DNA of 64,000 nucleotides from Plasmopara viticola. Its lineage: Eukaryota; Oomycota; Peronosporomycetes; Peronosporales; Peronosporaceae. A model generated the notes under the pieces. That model did no database searches and had not been told where the DNA came from. It saw only the letters and a list, made by a program, of their open reading frames with translations. Within the stretch, counting starts at the first letter, position 1. Every line of letters begins with the position of its first letter. The stretch covers positions 310,001 through 374,000 of the forward strand of contig MBPM02000070.1 in NCBI GenBank assembly GCA_001695595.3, in the 5' to 3' direction. The translations under genes and the position numbers were made by a program. Positions 22,050 through 34,035 of the stretch are shown in pieces.

Positions 22050-22345
22050 GTGATAAATAACTTAATGACAAAGACTGATAAAGTGATTGTCTTTATTAAG
22101 GAACATTTCTTCCGCGTTAATTCTTGCCAAGCTTAATGCACTCGTCGACGTACTTTTGTGCAGGCAAATTTATAAGTTGATTCAAAATAGTAAGGTCGGA
22201 AACCTTACTGACGAACAGCTTTGGTATACGCGCAAAAATTGTGCCAATCTTAAGCCCTTAGCACGACTCTTAACCGCAGGCAAACAAATCGAATTCAAAT
22301 TTTTAATCCTTCAGCAGAGACTTTTATTCCATCGCTGTGAGTAAG
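22050..22345 (+). repeat. R2-type fragment
   Basis: Plus-strand 'GATTGTCTTTATTAAGGAACATTTCTTCCG' near 22085 is matched by a near copy at 42049, and the following 'GCCAAGCTTAATG' at 22128 by 42089. The 85-codon frame reading 'TDEQLWYTRKNC' and 'LLTAGKQ' is the best preserved coding-like part of R2. Family not recognised. Confidence 0.45.
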
Positions 22346-22879
22346 CAGTCGGCAGAGCGAGAACTTTGAATTTCTTTAACCATGTGATATTTTGCCTTTT
22401 CAGCAAAAATATTATCAGATAATTTTGGTCTTGTGGCAGTAAACTTCATCTATTGGGTAAGAATTTTGATGGTGAAGTACATCGAAATATACCTCTATCA
22501 AAGATTGCCTCACCTCTCAACTATTCAAGCCTAGGTGTAGCGAACACTGTCTTTAAGAAGGCGTCTTCGTCTTAAATGAAGGCTGTACTTCAAATTCACT
22601 TTATCGGTCGGATCAAATGCCTTACAAACTAGTTACAGCACAATACTCATATCATTCACAAATTTTGGCAAAAACATTTATTTCTGGTATTCCAACGTAA
22701 GCGACACATATTGTCTAAGCATTATTTACACTACAAAAAGCTTGTTCGATTGTCGGTCAACGTGTCGACACAGACTTACTAGAAACGATAAATAGAGCCT
22801 ACTAGCGACCAGGTTCCCTATCTATAGTAGTCAAACCTCGTGCATACGCAATCTTCAAAAGCTTCACAAGTCATTGAGG

Positions 22880-23140
22880 CAGCATTTTGGCCTGCCCATG
22901 ATTTGCTCACAGAATTTCAACAAAGGCGCCTTGAAAATTGGTCATCAACCGATCTCTCACGTTTTATAATAAATTTTAAGACGTATGCAAATTTAGTCAT
23001 AAAAATTTGTATCTCGTCGTCGTGTCCCCGGTGTAAAGCAAGACCCGATATTTGTCGGACAGATGCTTTTGTAATGCATTTGATCTAATCAGAATAAAAT
23101 TCTGTAAAAGCCAATAGTCGATTACATAAAGAGCTTCTTA
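22880..23140 (-). repeat. Recurrent block R1
   Basis: Carries 'CAACAAAGGCGCC' at 22919 and, on the minus strand, the 'LHRGHDDEIQIF' reading near 22995-23040. It precedes, in plus coordinates, an effector-relic C-terminus by about 150-300 bp, as the other R1 copies do. Confidence 0.5.
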
Positions 23141-23159
23141 GTCAGAATGCAAATGTTAC

Positions 23160-23340
23160 TTCAAAGAGTTATCTTGTAGCTAACCAGCACCAAAACAAAT
23201 TTTTCACCGAGCATCGCCAAAAATAATTTATCACCAAGCATAGTAAAGTACATCCCCTTAAAATTAAAGCACCATTTTCTGACAAGACTTAGACTCTTCA
23301 CTGGATCAAAAACGATATTTTGATTATCCACTCACGCCAC
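23160..23340 (-). pseudogene. Short WY effector relic fragment (minus)
   Basis: Sequence around 23205-23260 ('gagcatcgcc' and 'accaagcatagtaaagtacatcccc') corresponds to the 'WGKYFTMLSRQ' region of the giant protein near residue 2255 (1675-1730 in the intact gene). Only about 150 bases can be followed. Confidence 0.45.
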
Positions 23341-23459
23341 CTTCTACTCTCCATTACTACGAAATAGTAACATCTTGAGCACAAGCTACTGTGCGAGTGA
23401 CTAATTTGAAATTGGGTAATCTCAATCTCAAAAGATTCTGCAAGAACTAGATGTGTAAT

Positions 23460-23720
23460 TTGTGCCTGCCCAGCATGTGCTCACAGAAATTATACAAAGC
23501 CTCATTGGCAGCAAGTCATCAATCCTTTCCTTTTTCATAGAAAACTATTATGGAGCTTACGGGTGTTGGTTTAAAAAGTTGTGTCTCATCATCGTGACCC
23601 TTATGTGTAAAGCATGCTATTGACAAGTCCCACAACTCAATACTCATAGGACCAGATATATTAAATGTGTTTCTTACACTATAAAAAAACCTTTTGTGAA
23701 AGCCAATAGTCAACTACCAG
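23460..23720 (-). repeat. Recurrent block R1
   Basis: A second R1 copy only about 580 bp from the one at 22880. The minus strand reads 'FTHKGHDDETQLF' near 23570-23610. The tandem placement suggests local duplication of a whole relic unit. Confidence 0.5.
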
Positions 23721-23759
23721 GTCCGTTTGCGAAGACTGTATTCATTTAGCATCGCCCTT

Positions 23760-24180
23760 CAAAAAAGAAGCTTTTTCGCCAAGTCTATTTGATTGTAGAT
23801 GGTTTGCAGCAGAATCATCTTATTTCCAGAAAATTAAGCCTAATGAAGCACTTTTCCCATATTAAGATCGATACCCTTTACTCAACCAATCACTCTGTCA
23901 GACTTGTCTATCTTCACTCTTCGCGCGTAAATTCTTTTTTAGGCTTTTGATCAGAAAATCAACGCCGATACCGATCAAAAAAATAATTATTCGCACACTG
24001 AGATCAGCTTCAATAACGAAAGCTTAAATCGATCGCACCCATGCTCAAAAATCTTGTTTATATATGACGTATGCTTTAAAACAACTAGGCTTCAAATTTC
24101 GTTCGGTTTGCTTTCAGCAGCTGCTCGAGCCTTACGAATAACGATTTATTGACTTTGTTTAGGTAATGAATACGTTGGCT
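23760..24180 (-). pseudogene. WY effector relic, extreme C-terminal part (minus)
   Basis: Follows the intact gene's 3' region in order: equivalents of 1660-1700 (near 23810), of 'gacttgtctgtccattcaa' (23900-23930; intact gene 1807) and of 'cggtttgctttcagcagctg' (24105; intact gene 2035). It is riddled with stops. Confidence 0.55.
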
Positions 24181-24479
24181 GTCAATCAATTAGACTTCAT
24201 CATGCATCAATGTCCGTAATAATTAAACAGTATGTACCTATTACGTAACAGTACGAATTTTTCTCTGCTAAACCTCGTATATGATATGCACAAATGATTG
24301 TCATTGCATTAATGGAATGGATACAAAGTCGTCGAGCTTTTAATAGTCGAGCAAATCTAACACTGGGTGAGCAAAAGGAAGATGCTGGCAAAATGTGTTA
24401 GGTTGTCTATTTTACTTTAAAACTTGCAGTCTAACTTCAGTTATGCCAACTTCTTTGACATATACAATTTAGTCCTTAG

Positions 24480-25242
24480 CTTTTTCAATTAGGTCAATGA
24501 GAATTTCCTACCCTGATATTGGGCTAACCACAATGTCGTTGAGGCAACACCACAAAATCTGGACAATGCCAAACAGCTGGAGGTCAAGCTATTTCGGGAC
24601 TGATTCTATTGTATAATGACATGTGTTGACCTTTTCTTGCATCGTAATGTGGACGAAAAAGAGAAACACATTTTTGCTTTAGTGCTGACGGAGTACGGCG
24701 AGTATAATTACACATCAGTCCGTAAAGAGCTTACGTTGTCCACTAGTAATTTCAAAGACAAAAATTTCGAAAGCCTGGTCACAGTTTGCTGCTCTCGATT
24801 TTTTAAAACCAGCAAATTCAGTACTGACTAGACGTTCTAAAATTTTGAGCCAGTTCATGCGCTGTACCAGTGGGTCAGGTTCTGAAACATTAACAATAAA
24901 CGTCACTCAGATTTTTGTTTGACCCGATTTCGCTACCGCTCCACCGTCGTCGACTAGCTGTGTATGTCACGAGCAAAGATACGCAAGACCTGAATAGTGC
25001 CAAACAGTTGCAAGGCATGCTGTTTGGGCATTGCTATGATAATCTGATGACTTATAATGATGTCGCCAAACGGCTCACTTCTTTTAAGATTAAAACGAAG
25101 AAAAAGCGACTTCGGGCGCGTGCAAAAGTTATATTAAGAATGGCGACCTGTCTGACGTGAAAATTATTAAAAATGCGGACACAAGATTATGTCTCGATAA
25201 TTACTAAGTATTACGAATTCGGAGTTGTAATCGGTCAAGGAG
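24480..25242 (+). pseudogene. WY effector relic interrupted by a SINE (plus)
   Basis: The plus frame 24616-24831 reads 'LHRNVDEKEKHIFALVLTEY' and 'VRKELTLS', matching residues ~1738-1772 of the giant protein. The plus frame 24915-25160 reads 'LFGHCYDNLMTYNDVAKRLT', matching the module at ~1930-1950 with the anchor Trp replaced by Cys. The segment between has been lost or scrambled. 'QDYVSIITKYYEF' (25178-25220) matches ~1986. A tRNA-derived SINE is inserted directly after this. Confidence 0.75.
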
Positions 25243-25549
25243 ATTCAAGCTTCCGGAACAACGCGCTAGGACTAAGCCGTCTCTTTTGCGGGATGTTGGT
25301 AGCAATCCGACCCATATTGGGACCAAGTTCCGTACCCCTCATTACATTGTGGGGCTTTTTCGGTCAGTGGGGCGCCCCCCACCTAAACCTTTTATTACCC
25401 AATTGAGCGAGAGTTTCACACACTCGGGTGTGATGGCTCGTCCACTTAAGTGACCTATCTCCGGCTTCCTAAATTCGGATCCTATGGGTATCGAGCCAGG
25501 TACCTCGCGGTCCTGGGTCGAATGGCTAACCGCTCGAGCCACACGGTCG
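25243..25549 (-). mobile_element. tRNA-derived SINE
   Basis: Flanked by 19-bp target-site duplications with two differences (25224-25242 and 25550-25568). The minus strand begins with a tRNA-like head: an A box, TGGCTCGAGCGG, within 25525-25541 and a B box, GGCTCGATACC (one mismatch to GGTTCGANNCC), at 25487-25497. A 66-codon minus frame reading 'QDREVPGSIPIGS' arises from the tRNA-like head, a known artefact of such SINEs. It is not a functional tRNA gene. Confidence 0.85.
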
Positions 25550-25569
25550 GTTGTAGTCAGTCAAGGAGC

Positions 25570-26130
25570 AGTCAGTTGCTAGGAGTAAACATAATGAAAT
25601 CCCATGTTACATACTAGTAAATCTTCGTGACGCAGGCATCGAAAAGCGCCATATTATTTCAGGATTGGCGATCGGCTGCAGTGAAAAAAGTTCCATCATG
25701 AAATCTGGTTTAAGTGTGCGGACAGTCTGAAGACTTATAAAGTATTAGCGTTAACGTAAATTTTAGGATCAATGAGCTCACGCGTAGCGTGATCGACCGC
25801 ATCGATAAACTCACGATTGCTCTTATAGCCTTGGAACTATCATGGTGTACAACACACATTCATTTACAAATTTTAGCAAGCCGTGTATAAAGTAATAGAC
25901 TCTCATACATCAGTACTAAGCTTTAGCTAGCAGCCAAATAATCTTGCATTTAAAAGTCTTCTTTTACTACACAGTCTTTTGACAAAGAGTCGGTGGAATG
26001 AGTGGAGCCTGCTGGCCATCAACATTAGTCGAAAAAGTTGTAAATCGCAATTTTAAAAATCTCAACTAGAATCGGATGCGTATCCCAGCTTGTACTCGCA
26101 AAAATTTAATGAATGCGAACGCGCGAAACA
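25570..26130. other. Intergenic, downstream of the pseudogene
   Basis: AT-rich; no coding motif. It lies 3' of the full-length pseudogene, whose stop is at 26135. It shares no obvious similarity with the intact gene's 3' flank beyond a few bases. Confidence 0.35.
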
Positions 26131-26134
26131 AAAT

Positions 26135-29100
26135 TTACTTCCTGGTTAGCTCCTCAACCCCGGGGTGTGAAGCATATTTTTCGACAAAGTTCGCAAGCCG
26201 CTGGTCGGACGTAACGTCCAAAATAAAATTAAGAGCGTTCGGGGGAATTTTTTGTAAAAGCCAAAAGTCAAACAATTCCGTTCGCAAAGATTGCATCGAT
26301 GCACGGTCGTTCGCATTCATAAGCTTTATAATCAATTCTTCTTGAGTGTACACGGTCATCAGCAAAGTCATTTTGTTGCCAACCAGCTCCGGAAAATGTT
26401 GGCGACCAAGCATAGTATAGTACGTCCCCCATACTTCGACTAGATGACCTTCGTCTCCATACGGATCAAGAAGACCTAGACCTTCTACTAGATCAATCAC
26501 TTGGCCTGAATCGTCTATCCACTTCAAGTTTTTCTCTCCATGCGTACTTTCCTCCATACTCTTGATCAAAAATTTCACATTAGATTTTTGGGAATTTTTT
26601 TAAAACTGGCAGCACACTGGGACCTTTCGTACTGAAAAATATTAGTCTACTATATGCAATCAATCACCCATGCTTGAAAATCATAGCGCTTTATGACGTC
26701 TGCATCATGAAGATTAAGCTCCAACGTATCGAAAACTTCGCTCGGTTTGCTTCCGGCAGCTGAAACCTTAAATGGCACTCTAAGAACTCGACCCATAACA
26801 GATTTCAATCCCAAACCAGTCGATCGCACGAGGGCACGAGCCACAGTTTTGTCGTGCTCACGCAAGACATCATACAACCCTACCGCTTTGTTCGGGTATG
26901 CCGCATTGTAATCATCCACGTACTTAACCAGCGTATACAGTCGTGGCTGAAGCTCTTTATGCATCTTGTCGAATTCTAGCGACTTCAAGACTTCGTGCGG
27001 GCTTTTTTTGTTCTTGAGCCACAGCTTTGATCGCTCTTCCTCAAGCTTTACAGCGAGGTTCGAATATCTCTCGTCAAGCTTGGCCGCTTCAAGCACCATG
27101 GACGCAGTATCACCTTCCACGTGATGGGTAAAAAAAGCGAGCGGATTTTTTGGTTAAAAAGGTCGTTCTGGTTAAACTTTCGCACATGGTCGTAAGCCGT
27201 AGTAAATATCGTGACATAACTTTTCGTTTCAATTATTCTTTTCATGTCAAAAGAAAGGCCATCATTCTTGAAATAACTTGTGTATGCGCGCAAAAGTCGC
27301 TTTTTTGCCTTAATATTTTTAAAGATTCGAGTTTGTGGCGACATCATCGAAAGTCATTAGATTATTGTACCAGTGCCGGAACAACATGTCTTGCAATTCT
27401 TTGGCACTACCCAAGTTTTGCACATCTTTGTTGATGGCATACACGGCTAAGACGACTTCGACGTCGTCGAAGAGAGCCATCAGGAACCTGATTGGGTCAA
27501 ATAAAGAGTCTGAATGGTGCTTGTTGCATATGCCACAAAACTTGACCCACTTGTACAGCATAAGGCCTTGAGATTTAATGTCCAAAACCGCAAAGACATG
27601 GCTCGGCGTTCCACCCAGAACTGAACTTGCTGGTCGTCAAGGAACGTGACCGTGTTTTTCGTACTTGGGCTGATTTAGCTGCTTCAATCATCGTCGACGC
27701 CTTATGGTCGCCATAACAAGCAGTCAGTGCGGCGAGCAAGCTCAACTGCTCTGTCGGGTTTTTTTCGTTAAAGTCGCGATTGTGAGAAACAAAAGCACCA
27801 AACTCTTCCTCGGCTTTCAAGCTCTTGACTTTGAAATCATCAGTAGACAATGTAAGCTCCTTCCGAACCAATGTGTCGTAGTATTCGCCGTACTTCGCCA
27901 GCACAGAGGCAAATGTTTGTTTCTTCTCTTCGTCCAGATTAAGCCGCTCAAAAAATCATCACGTGTCATCATACGATTAAACCAGTTCCGAAACAGCAAG
28001 GCCTCTAATCGTTTGGCATCGTCCAGATAATCTGGCGTGGCCTTTACGACAAGTGTGATGAGTTTAACGTCAGAGAAGTAACTTTTAAGCGCCGTAGCTG
28101 GATAAAGTAAAGACCCTGGATGATGTTTGCTGTATACGTCAAAGAACTTGGCACAACGAGAGATAAAACGCAAGCTCTCAACCTCAACAAGCTCGGCAGA
28201 AGCAAGAGTGTGCGGGACCAACTTGGCTTCGTCAATCATTTCTACCACAGCTTTGTCGCCATACAGTGTATAGAGTAACGCAAACAAGCTCATTTGTGTA
28301 GCAGGGTTATGCTCGTTATACGAGTGGACGTGACCATCAAACAGAGAAAACACATTGCCGTGATTCAGGTCACGAGTTGTAGATCCAACCAGCGCTCTCG
28401 TTTGCTCTACATGCTCGACAAATCCATCGAATTTATCCAAAAGGGGAGTAAAAGTAGATTCCGACGCTTCCTTCACTCCAAGCAGCTCCCCAAGCGCTTT
28501 ACGAGTCATCAAATTGTTAAATCAGTGTGAAACAGCATAGCTTCCAGCCGTTTAGCATCATCTGAGTTATTTGACGTTGCTTCGACGACCATTTTTGCCA
28601 CCATGGCGTCTGAATAGAGCCTTTTCAATAATGCAATCGGATCAAACGATGAGTCTGGGTAATGCTTGTAGAAATTATCAAAGAATTCGACCAGTTTGTG
28701 GACTAGAGATGGGCTTTAAGACCCAGACTCCAGCAGATCAACAACTTTAACTGGAGATTTTTTAGCACCTTCCCGGAACTTAAACTGCTCGGCCTCAACA
28801 AGCTCGGCAGAAGCACGAGTCATTTTGACCACAGTTTTATCACCATATATTCTGTAGAGTAACGCAAACAAGCTCACTTGTGTAGCAGGATTATGCTCGT
28901 TATACGAGCGAAGGTAACCATCATACAGATAAAACAAATTGCCGTGATTCTGGATCTTGTTAGCGGGAGTAAAAGGCACAACAAGTTCTGTCTTTTGCCT
29001 TGAAATCTCCACATATCCATCAAATGTACCCAATAGTTAAGCAAAAGTAGGTTCCGTCACTTCGTTTAGCCCAAGCAGCTCCTCAAGTGCTTCACGAGTC

Positions 29101-32100
29101 ATTAAATTGTTGACCCAGTGTGTGAATAGCACACGCTCGAGCCGTTTGGCATCGTCTAAGCTTTCGACGTTGCGTCTACAAGAAAAGCGGCCAGCTCGTG
29201 ATCCGAAAAGTGCTTTTTCAATACGTTGATTGGGTCGAATGAAGGGTTTGGGTGGTGCTTGCAGAAATCGTTCGAAAATTCTATCCACTTGTAAACTTTT
29301 GGTATTAAAGCCCATTAGCTCATATATATCGATTGGATTCTTTTCCCTTTTTACCCAAAAAAGAATCTGTTCAGACTCAAGATGCTTGGCAACCTCTAGA
29401 GTCTTTGAGAACGACTTGGCTTTGTCAATCATGGCCAACAATTTGCCATCCCCGAAGACGGCCGTGAGTAGCGCGAGCAAGCTCAATTGCTTTGTAGGGT
29501 TCTTCTCATTATAAGTGCGAACATACGTGGCATAAGCATCAATTACTGAACCGTACAGCGTTTCATCGGACGATGAGATTACCTTCTCTCCAATCTCAGC
29601 TTGTTTAGCACGGAAGCCTTTCCACGCCTTAAGAATAGGAGCAAATTTGCGTTGCTCCTTTTGAATGTTGAGCAGCTTTACAAATAGATTACTGGTCAAC
29701 ATTGAGTTAAACCAGTCTAGCAGCAGCATACCTTGCACTCGTTCGGCATCTTTCTTAAATTCTGGCGTTGCTGTCACAACATGCGTGGCCAGCATCTTGT
29801 CGCTAAAGTATTTTCTCAACAACTTGATGGGATCGAGATGAAGCCTTGGATTGAGCTCGAGAAATCGATCAATACACTTAACCCACGTAAAAAATCTTTG
29901 ATGGCCATCACGTCCGGATAGTAATCGCTTGGTAAAACCGTCTGGAGTCGACTCAGAACCCACCCAGTGTTGGATCGAAACAAGGGCCGTCCTGGAGCAA
30001 AGTCAAATCAGGCAAATTGGCCATCTTGTTGCGAAATTGCTTATACGACGTATAAAGTGACTTGACAAAGTAATCGTTTAATCCGTAATCAATAAGCTGC
30101 TTCAATACTTTTTCATTGCTTTGCATAATGTTGAACAAGTCGTGGATCACAAAGTCCTTCAATTGTTCTACACCGTGCGTATTTCCTTCTTTTGCGATTG
30201 TTTTCAAAAGCATCTCGATGTCGTATCGCTTGCTCAAATTCACGGTTGGATTGAACATAAACTCTCGGTGACTTTGGCGAACTTCGCCAATAAAGTTTAA
30301 CCACTTGTTGATCAACGGCAGGCTTCGAAAGTCGACATCCAACAGCTCAAAGACTTGGTCCGGCGTTTTACCGGATCTCACCCAATATTCAAGCTGCTCA
30401 GCTTCAACATTCTCGGCAACTTTTGCAGTGTCGGGATGCGTTTTGGCTGCTAAAATCATGGTTGACGCATCGCGATCACCGAAGCGAATAGTGAGCGCAG
30501 CGAGCAACCTAAGTCGTGCAAATGGCTTCACCTTGTTGTAAGAGTGAATGTAATTGTCAAAGGCAGCAAACACTTTGCCGTCGTACAGGAACATGTCCCG
30601 CTCTCCACCCTTATTCCCGGTGCGAGCACTAGGTTGTCCAACCGCTCCACTCTTCGTCTTGCACCAATCTCTGACTCGTTCTATTATAGCAGGAGGACTT
30701 ATGTCGTCGACAAAGTGCTGATAATTTTTCACCAGAGAATCAAATTTGGTGTTCTTTTTGCGTGCAGGATTGAGCAAAGTGAAAAATTTCTCATGTGTAA
30801 TCATCCTGTCAAACAAATTAAAGAACAGAAAGTCCTTTAGCCGCGAACCACTGTTCGGATTTTGCAGCTCTTCCAATACAATTGAGGCCAAGACATTGTC
30901 ATTGTATCGTGTCATCAAACTTACGATCGGATCAAACGAGTGCTCAGGACGACGCTTGATGAACTCATCATAAAACTTGATCCACTTGTCAATAAAAGGC
31001 CGAGCTTGAAGAGTGGGATCCAATAGACTAAACACTTCGTCCGGACTTTTTCCTGCGTCCACCCAGTACTGAATCTGCTCATTTTCAAGTCTCGTGACCA
31101 CTTCTACATTTTCCAGTGATAACTTGGCCGAGTCAATCATCGCCGCCAGCTCAGAATCGCCGAAGCGAGCCGTGAGGACTGCAAGCAATCTCAGCGGCAT
31201 CTTCGGATTCTTCTCGTTGTTCTTTCTGATGGACATCTCGTACGCAGCGAGCATCGAGCTATCATAGTCGCTGTTGCGGCCAATCGTCTTGCCTGTGACC
31301 TTCGTAAGCACACCCTCGGGTAAATTTAAAGCGCTTGGGTGGCTCATCTCCTCGCGAAGTTGCTTAAACGCCACAGCACAAGAATCGACACTGGCAACGT
31401 TTGTCCCGCGACAGCCAGTAAGCTTCGACACTTCGTCATCGCTCTTCAAGCTATTAAACCAGTCTAAGAACAGCAAGTTCTTTAATCGTTCTGCATTCGC
31501 ATTGTTCTACTCTCCCATGACAATTCTAGCCAGCTGCTTGTCGCTCAAGTTGATCCTCAAAGTTGCAAGTAGATCGAACGGCGGCTTTATGTGTTGCTTC
31601 GAGAATTCGTCGAAAAACTGAAACAACGTGCTAATGGACTGCAGGCTTTGCGAATTGAAATCAATCAGCTTTAAGACTGTGTCCGGAGACTTCTCTGCTA
31701 CCCAATGTTGAATCTGCTCTGTCTCAAGGAGCTTGGCCTTTGCCGCAGTCTCTGGCATCGCTTTCGCAGCTGTAATTACTAAGTGAGCGCCAAAACAGGC
31801 GACGAGCACAGGTAGTAGATCCAGTGTCTCTAATGGGTATGCTGAATTATAGGCGTCGACGTACTTGTCAAACGCAATGAACACCTCATGATCGTGCTCT
31901 TGAGACTTGTACTTGCCCTTAGTGCTAGTAGAAGGCTGTGTAGTCATTTGGTCTATTTTCCACTTCATCTTGAACTCCGCTATATTATTACTTAGCTCCT
32001 CAGGAGAGCTCACGCTATCGAAGTAGTTCTTGTATGTCTCTTCTAGACGTGAAACATACACATTTTTTCCCTTGTAGTCTTTCAACAGCGCAGTGACGTC

Positions 32101-32808
32101 GTCTTTAGTCTTGAAAGTGTTGAGCCAGTAGCATTTTAAATAAGTTTCTATTCGATTGATAGCGCTCGAGGGAACTGCTTGCACGGCAATCGTCTTGATC
32201 ATATGGTTGGAGTAACGGGAAAAAAAAATTTGAATTGCTAAAACTGGTGTCGTCTTCGACTGCTGTATATGACGCGTATACTCATCGATGAACAGTAGCC
32301 ACGTGTAGGTATCAACCAATGTAACAGCCGTGAATGAACTGCCGGTCAAGTCGAGCTTCAAGTCTTTGTAAACTTCGTCCGGATGTTTTCTGCCTTCTAG
32401 CCACACGTGAATCCGCTGAGCTGCTTCTGCCTCCTTTTCTTTCCATTTCACAAAGAACAAATCCGGTGCGCTGGCCACCACCTTTGTCACTGCGTCGCTG
32501 TTGCGACCAAGGGACGTCGAGGCTACGCCGAAAGTATTCTCGATATCTTCGGTCACACCTCTAGCTTTGGCAAAGGACATAGCATGTTCAAGAGGACCGC
32601 GTTTGCTCGACACAGGCAGTCTTTCCTCGTCTTCAGCATCCAATTTAAACCTCTTACTATCGTGCCAATCGTCCGCGTCGTACTTGTCGTACTTGTCCGC
32701 TAGACTTTGAAAGTTGGAGGCAATCTCATGGGACTGAACAGCGGAGGCAACATCAGCGAAGTTCAGCAGAATAGTGGCGCTCAGCACTATTGCGCGCGAG
32801 AGGCGCAT
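26135..32808 (-). pseudogene. Full-length decayed paralogue of the giant WY/LWY gene
   Basis: Colinear with 1366-8475 from signal peptide to C-terminus. The likely original start is the ATG at 32806-32808 (signal peptide MRLSRAIVLSATILLNFADV), not the upstream in-frame ATG at 32835. DEER is retained, again without RXLR. Lesions relative to the intact gene: TAG at 31507-31509 (Gln codon); a ~242-bp deletion with junction near 29975; an 11-bp deletion near 29289 and a 1-bp deletion near 29162 that jointly restore frame; TAA at 29037-29039 and at 28716-28718 (both Lys AAA to TAA); a 27-bp in-frame deletion near 28819; anchor Trp to Arg near 28774; anchor Trp to TGA at 28522-28524 plus a 1-bp deletion near 28531; a 72-bp in-frame deletion near 28173; frameshifts near 27950, 27671, 27611, 27335, 27155 and 26600. 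The N-terminal 433 residues could still be made as a truncated secreted protein. Confidence 0.92.
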
Positions 32809-32860
32809 GGTGTCAGTACAATCAACGATTGCCAACAGTAATATACTATGCTTGTTTAAA

Positions 32861-32874
32861 AATCGCTCATCCTA
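32861..32874 (-). promoter_or_regulatory. Conserved upstream motif, pseudogene copy
   Basis: AATCGCTCATCCTA, one base different from the motif at 8561-8574 upstream of the intact gene. It shows that the duplication carried the promoter-proximal region. Confidence 0.3.
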
Positions 32875-32879
32875 CATAG

Positions 32880-33210
32880 AAAAACTTAGCGTAGATAACG
32901 AGACAGGCATGAATGCAGGGTATTGTGTCATGCTCGAAGCAAACGCTTCGGATAAAAATAGGTACTTAATTTTTTATTTTTAAAAAAAAATAACTTTAAG
33001 AATTGGAACGTGATTTACTTTTTATACTAGTAGGATTCCTTGCACGTATATGACCGTAAATGACTTATTTTACTTTCACCACCACTTTGCGGACGATCAA
33101 TTGTTTTTTTGCTCCTCGTCGTACTTATGGCCGTCGATTTGAATAACGCGAACGACGGACTTTTCCGAGTACCGCAATGGATGAGTGGAGCATTAACCAA
33201 TGGGGAAGCT
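32880..33210. other. Intergenic, nothing recognised
   Basis: Upstream flank of the pseudogene, AT-rich, with a run of A near 32982. No coding motif found. Confidence 0.35.
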
Positions 33211-33214
33211 TTGT

Positions 33215-34035
33215 ATGTCCAGTAACAGAACACTTATATGTTTCTCGCGCCGCGACGGCTTTCTGGAGGCCATTCTTGGGCAAGCGTTGCATGTAAAAAT
33301 CGATAAGACTAAGAACATTGTACCAGTGCGACCTCACCGTGGCTATGCGCGTGCTTCAAGCACAGCATCGGATACGCAATGAAAGTAGAAAATGCGACTT
33401 GTTTCCCTTTGTATATGAGATTACCTTCAGCCATAAGGAAAAACCTGTGTACCTCTAGGGTGTTAAGCCTGAAATCTATGCAGTGCCTTACGTCCGTGGG
33501 CTTGAAATTAATTTGCTTACTTGGTGGATCAGCTTCGACAAGGTGCCAAGCCACGGCTGGAACCAAAAGGACCGTACATAGATTTAAGATCATTTTCAAT
33601 TTGGTCCAACATCCGACCAATTTACCTCGGTGTTCTCACAGAGCGCTCGGTTATTCTAATTCTAGATGGCATTGCCTTCAATTTTGTCGTACTCGAGTCG
33701 ATTCAGCGTCTGTTAGGAGTTCTAAGGAGCAAAACCCTTTATACTAAGCTATTAACGCTTATAAAAGTGCTTTTGCTTCACAGCGCAGTTTACACAAAAG
33801 TACTGATTTGGTAGACAAGAACCAATGTTCTCTAAACATCCTTTATGCGGAAAGGCATCTCTGGGGCGATTGAACGTGCGCATTCGATTTCTTATGGTGA
33901 CTCCAGTATTGCGGCAACGGCTGCTTTTAGACAGACCATGATCGCAAAGTCCCTGAAAAGGTGGATAAAATAAGCTATGCGATTCGTGAGCTTCATAAAA
34001 GGATTGATAGCTGCACGAATGTATTCAATCACGTC
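33215..34035. repeat. Diverged segmental repeat, partner of 1-790
   Basis: Homologous to 1-790, as described there. It contains a 103-codon minus frame (33309-33620) whose internal start would give a hydrophobic leader (MILNLCTVLLVPAVAWHLVEA), like a small secreted protein. The partner copy at 150-440 does not keep this frame open and I recognise no family, so I do not call it as a gene. Confidence 0.5.

Noticed and set aside
25460..25549. Possible tRNA gene
   Set aside because: A and B boxes are present, but the unit is the head of a SINE bounded by TSDs and I cannot fold a complete cloverleaf with an acceptor stem.
33309..33620. 103-codon minus frame with a hydrophobic, signal-peptide-like start
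   Set aside because: The homologous block at 150-440 does not keep the frame and no family is recognised; chance remains the simpler explanation.
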